From assembly GCA_033557465.1 (NCBI GenBank), contig CM066044.1:188782184-188846183 (forward strand): DNA of 64,000 nt, read 5' to 3'. A program made the translations under genes and the position numbers. Below, piece after piece: positions 10,345-20,960 of the stretch; within the stretch, counting starts at the first letter, position 1; each line of letters begins with the position of its first letter. Origin of the DNA: Ichthyophis bannanicus (Eukaryota; Chordata; Amphibia; Gymnophiona; Ichthyophiidae). A model generated the notes under the pieces. It was given only the letters and a program-made list of their open reading frames with translations, ran no database searches and was not told the DNA's origin.

Positions 10345-11035
10345 AAATGTTACAGATCATCTTCCTTTTCAGCCAGTCTTGTGGTATCATCAGCATTGTG
10401 AAAGTTGTTGAGTCTTCTACCAGTCTTCACACCTCGGTTGCTTTCATACAGTCCTGCTTTTCTGATAATTTGTTCTACATATAAATTAAACAGGTAGGGG
10501 GAAAGTATGCAGCCTTATCATACACCTTTGCCGTTTCTCCTTGCTCCATTTGAACTGTTGTTTCTTGATCAATATAAAGGTTGTGTAAGAAAACTATCAG
10601 ATGTTCTGGTATACCCATGCTTATTAATGTGGCCCAAAATTTCTCATGATTTACACAGTCGAAAGCCTTGCTGTAGTCTATAAAATACATATAGACATCT
10701 TTTTGGTATTTGTTTGTCTTTTCAAGGATCCATCTCACATCTGTGATGATGCCTCATATTCCTCACCCTTTCCTGAACCCTGCTTGCACTTCAGGCAGTT
10801 CTCGTTCCAGGTATGGTCGTACCCTCTGATGAATGATCTTGAGTAGAATCTTGCTGGCACATGGGGTCAGAGTGATTGTGAGATCATTTCCAGTCATTTC
10901 TTTTCTTTTGTATTGGTATAAACACAGATCCTTTCTAGTCAGTTGGCCATGATATTGTCTTTCAAATTTCCTGGCAGAGCTTTGCATCTGATTACTGTAA
11001 TACTTCAATGAGGACATCAATATACAAAATTATTT
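10345..11035 (-). mobile_element. RTE/BovB-like LINE remnant
   Basis: The minus strand encodes broken reverse transcriptase. One frame (11020-10763) holds TPCASKILLKIIHQRVRPYL and VQAGFRKG. The next (10738-10475) holds RWILEKTNKYQKDVYMYFID, then YSKAFDCVNHEKFW, MGIPEHLIVFLHNLYIDQE. These match the RTE clade pattern (SKILLKII, VQAGFRKG, FIDYxKAFDCV, LYxxQE). Frames are interrupted at about 10740-10760 and no catalytic YADD block remains. Similar copies lie at 44580-46935 and 59625-60305, all on the minus strand. Confidence 0.8.
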
Positions 11036-11039
11036 ATAA

Positions 11040-11705
11040 GGTTAAATTCATACTTAACTGCATATATCTTTTTTTTAATCTAAAGTTTGTGCTGGTAAGC
11101 CCATAGAGGGGAATTTTAGAAGGGCGTCCAAGTGCAATCTGGGAACTCTAAGCCAGAATGTCTGACAAAAAACCCCCAAGCACATGCAGATACAGACATG
11201 ACTTCCCAAATGTGGATGTGCCTGAGATGGACGTCTGCAGGGGGGAGGGGGGCGTCTACAAAGACATCCCCAGAACTGCATTTCTGAACCTGGATGTCTA
11301 AGATAGCCCGATGGTTAGAGCAGTGGGCTAAGAACAGGGCAGCCAGAATTCAAATCCCACTGCTGCTGTCATTGACAATGTGCTGAGTGCTGGGGATGAA
11401 GGAGTGCTTTCTTCTCTACACCCTCTGGATAGTTTGCAGCCAAAACAAGCACTTTCCAGGTGCCTGGAGCAGGTCTGAACTTAGATGTGATGCCAGATGT
11501 CCATGACATTTCTGAAATCAGGTGGGATGTCCAGGTTCCTGGGAATACCCAGTTTCCCCCCTAGCCATGCCTCTACTATGCCCTTCTCATACTTGTTAAT
11601 CCTCACGCTGGGGACATCTCTGTGCTTTGGATGTCTCTATGCCCATTTTTGACGTCAAAAGCATGAATAAGGCTTCCAAAATGACCCCCGTAATATTTGG
11701 CCATC
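11040..11705. repeat. Unclassified dispersed repeat, family A
   Basis: Its 5' part (11095-11260) matches 41745-41900, and its 3' part (11450-11700) matches 23255-23535. Shared words are AAGGGCGTCCAAGTGCAATC-like and CATTTCTGAAATCAGGTGGG-like. In the middle, 11300-11390 looks like a tRNA-related insertion (GATGGTTAGAGCAGTGGGCT with TTCAAATCCC). No coding frame is convincing and the class is unknown. Confidence 0.55.
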
Positions 11706-11714
11706 TTGATGTCT

Positions 11715-11995
11715 GATCAAGAGCTATCATAGTAACATAGTAACGTAGTAAATGACGGCAGATAAAGACTAGTATGGTCCATCTAGTCTGCCCAATAAGA
11801 TGGCAAGAGTAGGTGCACCTGCCACTCCATGCAGGGCACTCCTCCCCATGTCTTTGTTTAGGGGTGAACCCACCACTCCGTGTAGGACACCTCTGTTTGC
11901 TTATCCATTCAGGATATAGTATTCCAGGGGTGGAGGTAAAAGTAAGTGGAAAGCAACAATATTCAATGCTGTCCACTCAAATGTTTTCCCATTTA
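11715..11995 (-). mobile_element. CR1 3' end, antisense
   Basis: The reverse complement matches the CR1 tail at 9463-9735, including TCTGCCCA, ATCTAGTCTGCC and CATAGTAACATAGTAACGTA. Only the 3' UTR remains, a severely 5'-truncated insertion. Confidence 0.8.
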
Positions 11996-12479
11996 AGTAG
12001 GAGCTCATCATTACCTGTACTAACCTAAAACAGATAACTTATCCTTTTAAGTTTAGAGCCACATATTAGGCAGTCCCACTTACAAATATTGTCTTCAGGA
12101 GGATTTTCTGTGTAAGAGGTAACAGTCCCGCTGAACACTGCCTTCACAGTAGCGAACCATTATTACTAATTTCTATGAAAAATGCAAATCTCTATGGACT
12201 GTATATTTGCTAAGTTGCTGAATATATCCAGGTTAATATTTAAAGGGACTTACATGTTCAAAGGGTCATTTTATAAAGTCAATTTACTGTCCATATGGCA
12301 ATATGCGTGTCTAAAATGGCTCTTCTAAAATTGCCCTATGTGTAAAAGTATGCACGGTATAATCATATGAACCCTAGCAGCATATGCCCAAATACACTTT
12401 TTTTGTCTAACTCTACTTTAGTACTGCTGTGCAGCAGTCCATTTTGATTGTTTGAGTCCTTTCATTCTATTTATTAACA
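11996..12479. other. No recognisable gene; AT-rich
   Basis: Diffuse sequence. At 12270-12400 there is a weak resemblance to 31500-31690 (GCCCTATGTGTAAAAGTATG-like words). No reading frame is supported. Confidence 0.4.
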
Positions 12480-12690
12480 TTGCAGTCTTAAGTGCCATCA
12501 TCAAGTCAATGCTGACTCCTAGCAACCCAGCAGTCCCTGGGTTTTCTTGGCAAGGTGTGACCAGAAGTAGATGGCCAGGCCGTTTCTTCCAAGACAATGA
12601 AGGGTAAAATGACTTGCCCAAGGTCACTAAACCCTGCTCTCTTGGGTACTAGGCTATTGTTCTAACCACTAGTTACTCTTCCACTCCTAT
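12480..12690 (-). mobile_element. tRNA-derived SINE
   Basis: Same family and orientation as 1480-1686. It shares CCTGGGTTTTCTTGGCAAGG, AGTAGATGGCCAGGC, GACTTGCCCAAGGTCAC and GTTCTAACCACTAG. The B-box part is degraded by a small deletion (GTCACTAAACCCTGC). Confidence 0.8.
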
Positions 12691-14259
12691 GCAGTCTTTT
12701 AAAACTCTCTAATGAGCCAACTCTACTATAATGCTGCACCCTGACACAGCACTATGTTTCGGACTATGTACTATTAATCATTACACATCCTGTTTCAGGG
12801 GGTTATTTACTTATCTCTGATTTGGAGCGATTTCCATTCTTTGGGCTTTTTCTCCTGATTCACTGCTTTTCTAGGCATGTCACTCCATCAGAATCTGTGG
12901 CGTCCTGCTCTGTCCAACACCTTTAGAACCTCTGGCATCTGTTTCCATTTCCTTTTTTAAAAGGGACTTCCCTTATGCCTATTTCCACAGTAGAATATCA
13001 ATGACATCCATTCGATGCCCACATCCATCCCTTGTAGGTCTATCGAATACAACTGGAAAATCCAGCATTGTTCCAAGTAGTTTAATCTGTCCACTCGGTT
13101 GCCTGCCCACCACCATTGTGGTGCTTGATCAATCACTGTCCAGTGTAACATTTTAAATGAATGTATGTATGCTTATTGTAGGCATTACCAGAGGCATAGT
13201 CTGGGCAGAGCCACAAAGTGCGCTTGTTAATTATAAAGAGCTCTGTTTACTAAAGGTTAGCACACTCTGCCAACATGCCCATAGGAATAACATGGGTGCT
13301 GCAGAGGCAGCACATGCTAACATTTGGTAAATAAGGCCCAAACTGTGCTAATCGACATGCATACTTGGGTACTCTGTCCATGACCTCAATGTGGCTGTGA
13401 CTGCTGCTGGATTTACACTAATATTCTGTAAAGACACATAGGTACCTATGTGTCTTCATAAAATAGTCTTAGACTAGGTGCCTTCTTGCCCTCTACAGGT
13501 GCCCTGTAATAAAACTACCCTCTACGTGACAGCTGCTCAATGAGTAAGTCCACAGACCTCAAGAACATCCACCATCCCGAGGAACTGACTACAAACTGAG
13601 GTCATGTTTTGGGGCTTTTTGATATTGAGTGTTCCTCTTGATTTCTTTACAAAGGGGGATTTTTAGTACAATTTTATATTGCCGGGTTAACTGTTGGGTG
13701 TTTTGGTTGTTGTTGATGTAGTAGAGGGGTTTCTTTAACAGCCTGCTCTAGGATTTTCTTATTCTTACCTGTAAGCTCAAAGGAAAGGAAAGTTGATAAA
13801 TACTTTTTGTAGTCTCAGCATTTCTGAGGTGTTAGTTCCTCTCCTTCCATCCCCTATAAGAAATCTCACTATATAGAACAATTCACCAATTAACTGGTTG
13901 ATTAAGACAGAACTGTTTGTTTTTGGTTGGAAGGGACACTCTGGGAAGTAAATAACTCCCGGTTTGGTTATCTGCTAAAGGTAAAAAATATTTCAGAGGG
14001 TCTGATTAGGTAAGTCTACAAAGAGAGCACATTAGACTCTACACCTTGGACATATAAATCAGATTTTAGTAGTTTGAAGGGATAAGAAACTGCGGCAGTG
14101 GGGGCAATTTCTCCAATGGGATCATTTTGCGCATATCGTGACAGTCATGAACTTCACTTCTAAGCCAGGGTATGTGGAGTATGATCTCAGCCTCTCAAAT
14201 TTACTGCTAATGCTCGGTGTAGTACTTGCATTCTGCCAAAAGGAGCTTCCTTCTGGAGT
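12691..14259. other. Largely unannotated; short TIR element at 13237-13338
   Basis: The only structure I can support is at 13237-13338: CTCTGTTTACTAAAGGTTAG at the left faces GCTAACATTTGGTAAATAAG at the right as imperfect inverted repeats. This suggests a roughly 100-bp MITE related in its ends to the elements at 17836 and 28010. The rest is AT-rich with no coding signal that I recognise. Confidence 0.45.
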
Positions 14260-14341
14260 TCATAAGACAGCGATGGCGAACCTATGGCACGCGTGCCAGC
14301 TGTGGCACGCGAAGGCCTTGCAGCTGGCACGCGTGAAGGTC

Positions 14342-14730
14342 CGCAGAAAAAGAAAAAGCAGGCTCTGGCTGCTGCCGCGGACGCGGACGCGGCAGCATGC
14401 AGTGTCCCGCGGGGCCCCCTCCGCCCGCTAAGCCCCTCTGCAAGGGCTTTCAGATTCGCGAGGGAGACAGCGTCTCCCTCGCGTCTCTGTTAAGCCCGCA
14501 GGGGCTAATGGGAAATTTCCCATCAGCCCCTTTAGACGCGAGGGACTGATGGGAAATTTCCCATTAGCCCCTGCGGGCTTAACAGAGACGCGAGGGAGAC
14601 GCTCTCCCTCGCGAATCTGAAAGCCCTTGCAGAGGGGCTTAGCGGGCGGAGGGGGCCCCACGGGACATTGCATTCTGCCGCTGCCGCGGCAGAAGCCAGA
14701 GCCAGCTGCTTTTTTTTTTTTTTTTTTTTA
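14342..14730. repeat. Large imperfect palindrome
   Basis: Two arms of about 190 bp face each other around a centre near 14536. Matching pieces include AAGCCCGCAGGGGCTAATGG (14492-14511) with its complement at 14561-14580, and CAGATTCGCGAGGGAGAC with GTCTCCCTCGCGAATCTG-like sequence. The arms are GC- and CpG-rich. Within each arm ATGGGAAATTTCCCAT is itself palindromic. Copies of the same structure lie at 20005-20412 and 60966-61363. Confidence 0.88.
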
Positions 14731-14739
14731 AATTTGCCA

Positions 14740-15430
14740 TGGGGGGTGGGTTTGGACTGCTAATGGGCTAGGGTGGGGGGTGGACTGCTAATGGGCTAGG
14801 GGGGGTTAGGACTGCTAATGGGCTGGGGGGGTAGGACTGCTAATGGGCTGTGGGCTGATGGGGGCTGTCTGGAAATGGGGTGATGGGGGGTTAGGACTGG
14901 TAATGGGCTATGGGGGGGGGTAGGACTGCTAATGGGCTAGAGAGGGGGGGTTAGGACTGCTAATGGGCTAGGGGGGGTTAGGACTGCTGATGGGGAGGGG
15001 TTAGGACTTGAGGTGGGCTGTTGGGTGGGGTTAGGACTGGAAATGGGCTGATGGGGGGTTAACACTGGAGGTGGTCTGATGGGGTTAGGACTGGTAATGG
15101 GCTATGGGGGGGTTTAGGACTGATAATGGGCTATGGGGGGCTGGGACAAGAAATGGGCTGATGGGGAGGGGTTAGGACTTGAGGTGGGCTGATGGGGTTA
15201 GGACTGGTAATGGACTGTGGGCTGATGGGGGGGTTAGGACTGGCAATGGGCTATGGGGGCTGACTGGAAGTGGGCTGATGGGGGGTTAGGACTGGAAGTG
15301 GGCTGATGGGGGGTTAGGACTGGTAATGGGTTATAGGGGGGGGCTTAAACTGAAAATGGGGTGATGGGGGGTTAGGACTGGAAGTGGGTTGATGAGGGGG
15401 GGATAGGACTGGTATTGGGTTGGGGGGTTG
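14740..15430. repeat. G-rich degenerate tandem repeat
   Basis: Irregular units of about 25-30 bp built on GGTTAGGACTGGTAATGGGC with runs of 3-9 G between them. It belongs to hAT element 1. G runs at this spacing could form G-quadruplexes on the plus strand. Confidence 0.85.
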
Positions 15431-16599
15431 CTAGGACTGGAAATGGGTTGGGGGGCTGCTAGGACTGGAAATGGGCTGATGCAGGGACTAGAAGGGAATG
15501 GATGCTGGGTGAGGCTGGAACTAGAAGGGAGCTGGTGTTGGGGAAGGATTAGAATGGGATGGGGCTGGGAGAGTAAAATGGAGAGGGGAAAAATATTTTG
15601 TGTGGGAGGGATAAAAAATCTACAATTGGCCGGGTATTGGGAGAGTAAGTGGGGATTGAGGATGGAGGGGTAAATTTTGAGTAGATGAAATAGGAATGAG
15701 GAAAGAGCAAAAGGAGAAAGATTAGTATGTTAAAGCAGATGTAGAGAGAGAATGGAAAAAAAAACCCAAGAAGACAGAAGAAAGGACAAATGGACAGCAG
15801 ATGGAGAGTTAGCAGAAGACACGAAGAAACCAGAAGAAAGTGGCTGGAACAATTGCAACTGAAAAAAAATGCACAAAAGGTAGAAAAATATCTCTTTATT
15901 TTGAATTTATTAATTGGAATATGTCAGCTCTGGGAAATGTGCATCATTAATTTTTGCGCTTTGTTTAGTACAAGAGGAAATTAATATATAGTTTTATTTC
16001 TACAGTGTTGTTGTATATTCCAAGTTTGGCTTTTGGGGTTCCCAGTTTAATTATTGTCTTCCTGTTTCTAAATTGTGATTCCTTGTTTGGTAATGGTCTG
16101 TTCTGCATGTGTAACTGAGCTGAGGTATTCTGTTTATATAATTCCTATTTGACATTGCCACTTGTTCTTTCCCCAGTAGGTCATGTATTGTTGTTCTCTG
16201 AGATGTATTGGTTTAATATTTGCAGTGTTGCCTTTTGATAGGTAGAGTATGGTGCTTTGTGAGTCCTGGTAGTGCTGTTAGGATACGGCGGGTTTGCTAT
16301 GGGTTCTAAATGGGCAGCGTTTGTAGTAGTTCCTAATGTGCCTGGCGGTTGGTACTGGATTATAGTAATGTAGAAACCTTTTAGTCTTTCTTTATCCATA
16401 TACTCATTAAGAGGCATGTTTACTAAAAGTTAGTGTATGGTAACATTATGCAAATATTTATGCAAATGAAGCACCTTATGCAAATGGAGCTTTAATTGAC
16501 GTGCTGGCACTTTGAGGAAATTCTTTGGTTTTGTGCGGCAGTTTGGGCACTCGGGCTCAAAAAGGTTAGCCATCACTGTCATAAGATGTAACATGTATA

Positions 16600-17215
16600 G
16601 GCAACTTGTCAAGGTGGAATTGGAAATTGTTCTTAATAAAGCCTATGGCTCCCAATACAATGGGAAATATTTCTGTATCTTTATGTCACATTCTCTTGGT
16701 CTCCTACTGCATTTCTTCGTATTTCAGGATCTTCTCCCTCGCCACATGATTCACAGAATAATCGCTTGGAACAGACACTTCTATTATCAATGCCAATCTG
16801 GTGGTCTTTTCCTTTACTACTATGTCAGGTTTCCTCGCATCCAGTTCCTTATCCGTTGGAATGGGAATAACTGTTAGCCAGGTTTAGTAAAAATATCTCT
16901 TAGGGTCATGATCCCAGTGCTTTTCCAGTACAGGAATGTTGTAATATTTACAAAGTTTCCAATGGATGAGGCATGTCACTTTGTTGTGCCTTTCTCTATA
17001 GAAATTTTCTGCCATCAGAACTTTGCATCCAGCTTCCAAATGAGTAACCATTTCCATCTCCTTCTTACAGAACCTGCGTATGTCTGTTTTACTGGTTTTC
17101 TCTCTGCCAGTGGTGAACCATCTCATCCATAATCCACTATCGTGTGGCAATGCAGTGGGGGAATCGAGGTGCTTGTAGGTGCAGTACAGATGCATACACT
17201 GGTTCCCCACTAACT
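16600..17215 (-). mobile_element. RLE-type LINE remnant (R2/R4-like C-terminus)
   Basis: The minus strand at 17210-16884 encodes NFYRERHNKVTCLIHWKLCK and VLEKHWDHDPKRYFY. Further downstream (about 16860-16730) it reads ARKPDIVVKEKTTRLALIIE, then VSVPSDY and VAREKILKYEEM before a stop. The R...RHNxV block, the Cys/His spacing and the KPD...IIEV pattern resemble the C-terminal end of LINEs that use a restriction-like endonuclease. No RT catalytic block is present, so clade assignment is tentative. Confidence 0.5.
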
Positions 17216-17639
17216 AATTCTGCTAATGATCTCTCTTTTCTACCCCAGGAAAAGGTACGACTGTGGTGGGGTGTGCATGCACACTCCTTCATTTGGCGAC
17301 AAACACCAATCTATCCTGTCAATATTATATATGTAGATAAAAAATACAATGAAAATACTAAGCATCCAGTCTCAAGAACTTTACAAATTGGTTCATATAG
17401 CTCAAGAAGTTCCATATAACTAAATTTTGCACACAATTTGGGTCAAGGGTCACTTCAAAATCAAACGAACATCTCACAAAATAAGAACTAATGCAACTAT
17501 AAGGAGTTCTGGAAATCTTAATTTTTTGGAATACAGAAAGAAAGCAAACAACTCTCCATCAGCTATGCAGCATTTTCCGGGTTCGATCTTATAGGTGATA
17601 TTTTATAAAAATGTAAGCAACTTGGAACTCTTTGAAGGA
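17216..17639. other. No recognisable feature
   Basis: AT-rich, no repeat or reading frame that I can support. Confidence 0.4.
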
Positions 17640-17822
17640 AGATAGATAGTCCCATGGCCACTCCTTGTGGCCTTGGGCAAGCCACTTAACCCTCCATTGC
17701 CTCAGGTACACTTAGATTGTGAGCCCTTCGGGGACAAGGGAATAAAAAGTCCATACTAGTATACATGTAAACCGCACTGATTCTAAATAGTGTGGTATAA
17801 AAAATAAATAAATAAATAAAAA
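17640..17822 (+). mobile_element. SINE with L2-like 3' tail
   Basis: The 5' part matches the SINE body (CCACTCCTTGTGGCCTTGGG, CACTTAACCCTCCATTGCCT) but lacks the tRNA head. The 3' part reads TGTAAACCGCACTGATTC then AGTGTGGTATAAAAAATAAA, matching the tail of the L2-like LINE at 1020-1076. This is the familiar arrangement in which a SINE borrows the LINE tail to be mobilised by its enzyme. Confidence 0.8.
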
Positions 17823-17835
17823 TGTAAACCCTAAG

Positions 17836-18287
17836 GGGCTCTTTTACTAAAGGGAGCTAAGGTGTTGCATCTAATGCACCAATAGCACCAAAATCATGAC
17901 ACATTAGGTCCAATACCACTACATTAAGTGTCGGGGGTGTGGAAAGCATGTTCTCGGCAATTAACACAAGGCAATTAACTAACACAGCATACAAATAGCG
18001 TGGGTGCACTTAACTCCACCCACTAAGGTAGTGTTAAGTGAACTCGTGCTAATTGCAAAAGGGTCACAGTTAGCGCATGGTTTTTACCCCCGTGCTAACT
18101 GTACAGTCCTCATCACCCCACTCTCTGCCCCTAACCTTCCCCCTTACCACCCCAATATGGGATTCACAGTTACAGCGGAAAACAGCCCTACTGTCATGGC
18201 CTGCGCTGTCAACACGTGTCCCAGCGTGCCTTCAGTGCATGCCAGAGCACACGCTTACAGCTGGTGTGCCCATTAGTAAAAGGCCCC
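17836..18287 (+). mobile_element. TIR-bearing MITE, copy A
   Basis: The left end GGGGCTCTTTTACTAAAG and right end TTAGTAAAAGGCCCC are inverted repeats. CTAAG flanks both sides (17831-17835 and 18288-18292), a likely target duplication or an extended end. The interior matches copy B (28010-28444) in reverse orientation, for example GGTGTTGC, CTAATGCACCAA and GTGGAAAGCATG. It has no coding capacity and the superfamily is uncertain. Confidence 0.75.
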
Positions 18288-18382
18288 CTAAGAACGTCTC
18301 TACCCATGACACATGTTATTACTGAGGAGCTCAGTGGACCCTCTTGGGAGGTGTTAGTAGACTTCTACCCTACGGTGCTTAC

Positions 18383-18511
18383 CATTCAATGCTCATAGAC
18401 CTCTGTCGAAACCTGGGTTGCTCAGGGGATACATGCTCAGCTTTGCTTTTCTTCTCCTGCTTTTCCTTCACCGATAGCCGGTGGGTAAACTTAGACAGAC
18501 CACTCTGAGAC
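18383..18511 (-). CDS. Candidate host-gene exon, unidentified
   Basis: This is a plausible internal exon on the minus strand. The acceptor is TTTCCCCCTTCCTCAG ending at 18512, with a good pyrimidine tract, and the donor is ATG|GTAAGC at 18382-18377. The exon is 129 nt, a multiple of three, phase 2 at both ends. The open frame reads SQSGLSKFTHRLSVKEKQEK, then KSKAEHVSPEQPRFRQRSMS, then IE and a split codon. It is basic, Ser/Lys/Glu-rich, as in disordered cytoplasmic linkers, and RQRSMS resembles a kinase site. It matches no transposon I know and no other repeat in the window. I do not recognise the gene. Symmetric phase would allow it to be a cassette exon. Confidence 0.5.
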
Positions 18512-18935
18512 CTGAGGAAGGGGGAAATGAGAGGCATTAGCCCACTGACGTGTTGGAGGTAAGCAGAAGTGGGAGATAGTAGAAGCTCAACGAGGAGCAT
18601 AACTGATAGATGCAAACCCAAGAGTTCTAATTTCACAACTGATGTTTATAAGAAGCCAGCAAGCACCTTTCATCAAAACTACTACTAGACGTGATTCAAG
18701 AGCAAGAGAAATGCAAGACGAGCAGCTAACATGAACATCAATAAATCAATGATGATAAAACCTGAATTGGAGCACCGCGTTTGCATAGTGGCATTTTCTT
18801 TTAAAGAGCCCAGATGGTTCACAATAAGATTTTATTCTTCAATATAATTCAATTAATATGACAGAAACTATTATAAATTGTGAGACATATTGTACTTCCA
18901 TAGTCTGGTGTTTCTACAGAATAAACTTGTTGGGA
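18512..18935. other. Possible intron, nothing recognised
   Basis: This is upstream of the candidate exon on the minus strand and would be intron if that exon is real. No repeat family recognised. Confidence 0.35.
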
Positions 18936-19034
18936 TCAATATTCAAAGGATTTATGCTTCTAACTTTGCTCATAAATTGGCCTTTTTGCAAACTTACTAG
19001 GGCTGAGTGCCTAAATTAATACTCAAAATGTCAT

Positions 19035-19430
19035 TAATGGGATGATATTCAAAGCCCTTAGCCAAGCAGCTAACGGGAGGCTGAGCAGCTAATGGGGCAG
19101 ACCGCAATATTCAACGGCACTATCTGGATAGTGAATATCTCTACAGACGTTCCTGGCAATATGCGGTTAGGGCAGTCTATGGGCAGAGTGGGGCCGGCAC
19201 TGGTACTTGCCCAGTTAACTCGCTTTTCAGAAGCCCTTGTCCAGACAACTTAGGACCCATGAAAAGCAGGCCTAAGTTGAAATCCGGGCAAGCTGCAGCT
19301 GAAAATGTCACTCACTGGATAACTTCCGTCACTTCTCCAGTTAGCGCCGCTCAGCCTCTATATTCAGTGGCAGCTCCTAGAATCCACTGATACTTCAACA
19401 CCATGGCTGACTGATGACATCTGAATATTG
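19035..19430. repeat. Dispersed repeat family B
   Basis: Rich in the word GATATTCA and phrases such as CCCTTAGCCAAGCAGCTAAC and AATATTCAACGGCACTATCT. These recur in many places in the window (see the finding on family B). It interrupts the left arm of the long-inverted-repeat element. No coding capacity. Confidence 0.6.
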
Positions 19431-20004
19431 GCAGTTTTTAAAAATGAGTCCTAAACTCCTAAATTTAGGGTTATAAAAAGTGGGTGCCATCAAGGACAAC
19501 TGTAGAGTGGGGGAAAAAAAGTTAAGAGCTTAGTACTGATTTTTCACACTAGGACTCGTTAGACTCATAAATCTAGGCAGATGAATGGCAGTTCTAAATT
19601 TATAAGCATAAACTTTAAGTTCATAAATTAAGATGAATTTTCAGCTGAAAATTTAGAGCCCGATATTAAAAAAAAAAGCTGACCTCTCACATTTTGGCTC
19701 CAAAGGTAGGCTCCTAAATTTATGCCCTATTTTCAGTCAACATAGGAGCCTAAGTTTTCAGCTGAAAATTCACCTTAATTTAGGTGTTTTAAAGTTATGG
19801 GCCTGATATCCTACTTGATTTGCGCATTAATGATGGTGACCACTGAGTATCCGCGGGTGCAATCGCTGAACACCATGATGCTGGCTGGCTAGCATCGGGG
19901 CATTCTGGGGGCAAGGCCGGCCCGTCCATTGAGCAAGAATGTTGTTTGCACAGGGCCCCCACATTTCAGGGGGCCCCGCACAAACAACATTCTGCATCGG
20001 CCAA

Positions 20005-20412
20005 GGTAGATTTAAAAAAAAAAAAAACGGCTGCTGCTGCAGCTGCCGCAGTGGCAGCGGCAGAATCAAGCGTCCCGCAGGTCCCCCCTCTGCCTGGCTG
20101 AGCCCTCCCTGCAGCATCAGCTCCCGCAGCGTTGGCTTTCAGAGCCGCGAAGGGAGAGTTTCTCTCTCGCGGCTTTGTTAAGCCCGCCGGGTCTGATGGG
20201 AAACAGCCTGTTAACAGAGCCGCGAGAAAGGTAAACTCTCCCTTCGCGACTCTGAAAAGCCCACGCTGAGGGAGCTGATGCTGCAGGGAGGGCTCAGCCA
20301 GGCAGGGAGGGCTCAGCCGGGCAGGGGGGGGGGGCTCCGTGGGACGCTTGATTCTGCCGCTGCCATGGTGGCAGCGGCAGCAGCAGCTGGTTTGTTTGTT
20401 TTTTAATCTACC
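20005..20412. repeat. Large imperfect palindrome
   Basis: AGGTAGATTTAAAAAA at the left faces TTTTTTAATCTACCT at the right. The arms carry CTGCCGC-rich, GCAGGGAGGGCTCAGCC-type and TCGCGGCTTTGTTAA/TTAACAGAGCCGCGA sequences around a centre near 20208. It is diverged from, but homologous to, 14342-14730. Confidence 0.85.
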
Positions 20413-20414
20413 TG

Positions 20415-20960
20415 GGCTGATGGGGAGGAGAGGGGTTAGGACTGGTAATGGGCTATGGGGGGGGGCTAAGACTGGAAGTGGGCTGATGGGGGGTAGGACT
20501 AGTAATGGGCTATGGGGAGGGGCTAAGACTGAAAATGGGATGATGGGGGCTTAGGACTGGAAGTGGGCTGATGGGGGGTTTAGGATTGGTAAATGGGCTA
20601 TGGGGGGCTAGGACTGGTAATGAGCTGGGGGGGTTGCTAGGACAGGTAATGGGCTGGGGGTTTGCTAGGACTGGAAATGGTCTGAGTGGAAGGGGGGGCT
20701 TGAACTGCAAATAGCTGATGGGGATGGGGGCTTGGAATGGAACTGGGCTGAGTGGAGGGGAGCTAGGATTTGACATGGGCTGATGGTGGGGCTAGGAAAG
20801 GACTAGAAATGGGCTGATGGGGGGCTGGGATTGGAAATGAGCTGATGGAGAGACTCGGATAGGACTGGAAATGGATGGAGGACCTAGGACTGGAAATGGG
20901 CTGATGGTGTGGCTAGGATAGGATTGGAAATGGGCTGATGAGGGGCTAGGACTGGAAAAG
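20415..20960. repeat. G-rich degenerate tandem repeat
   Basis: Units such as GGACTGGAAGTGGGCTGATG separated by G runs, as in the arrays at 14740 and 61380, but shorter. Confidence 0.8.

Larger units (their letters stand above)
14268..16578. mobile_element. hAT-type non-autonomous element 1 (palindrome core)
   Basis: Bounded by a perfect 8-bp target duplication TCATAAGA (14260-14267 and 16579-16586). Its ends are CAGCGATGGCGAACC at the left and, read inward, CAGTGATGGCTAACC at the right. An 8-bp duplication with CAG-type ends is the hAT signature. No transposase frame is present. The interior has, in order: a subterminal inverted repeat (CACGCGTGCCAGCTG facing CAGCTGGCACGCGTG, 14289-14334), a 390-bp palindrome, a T run, a G-rich tandem array (14740-15430), and a roughly 1-kb segment (15430-16440) shared with the elements at 19912 and 60869. 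Confidence 0.88.
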
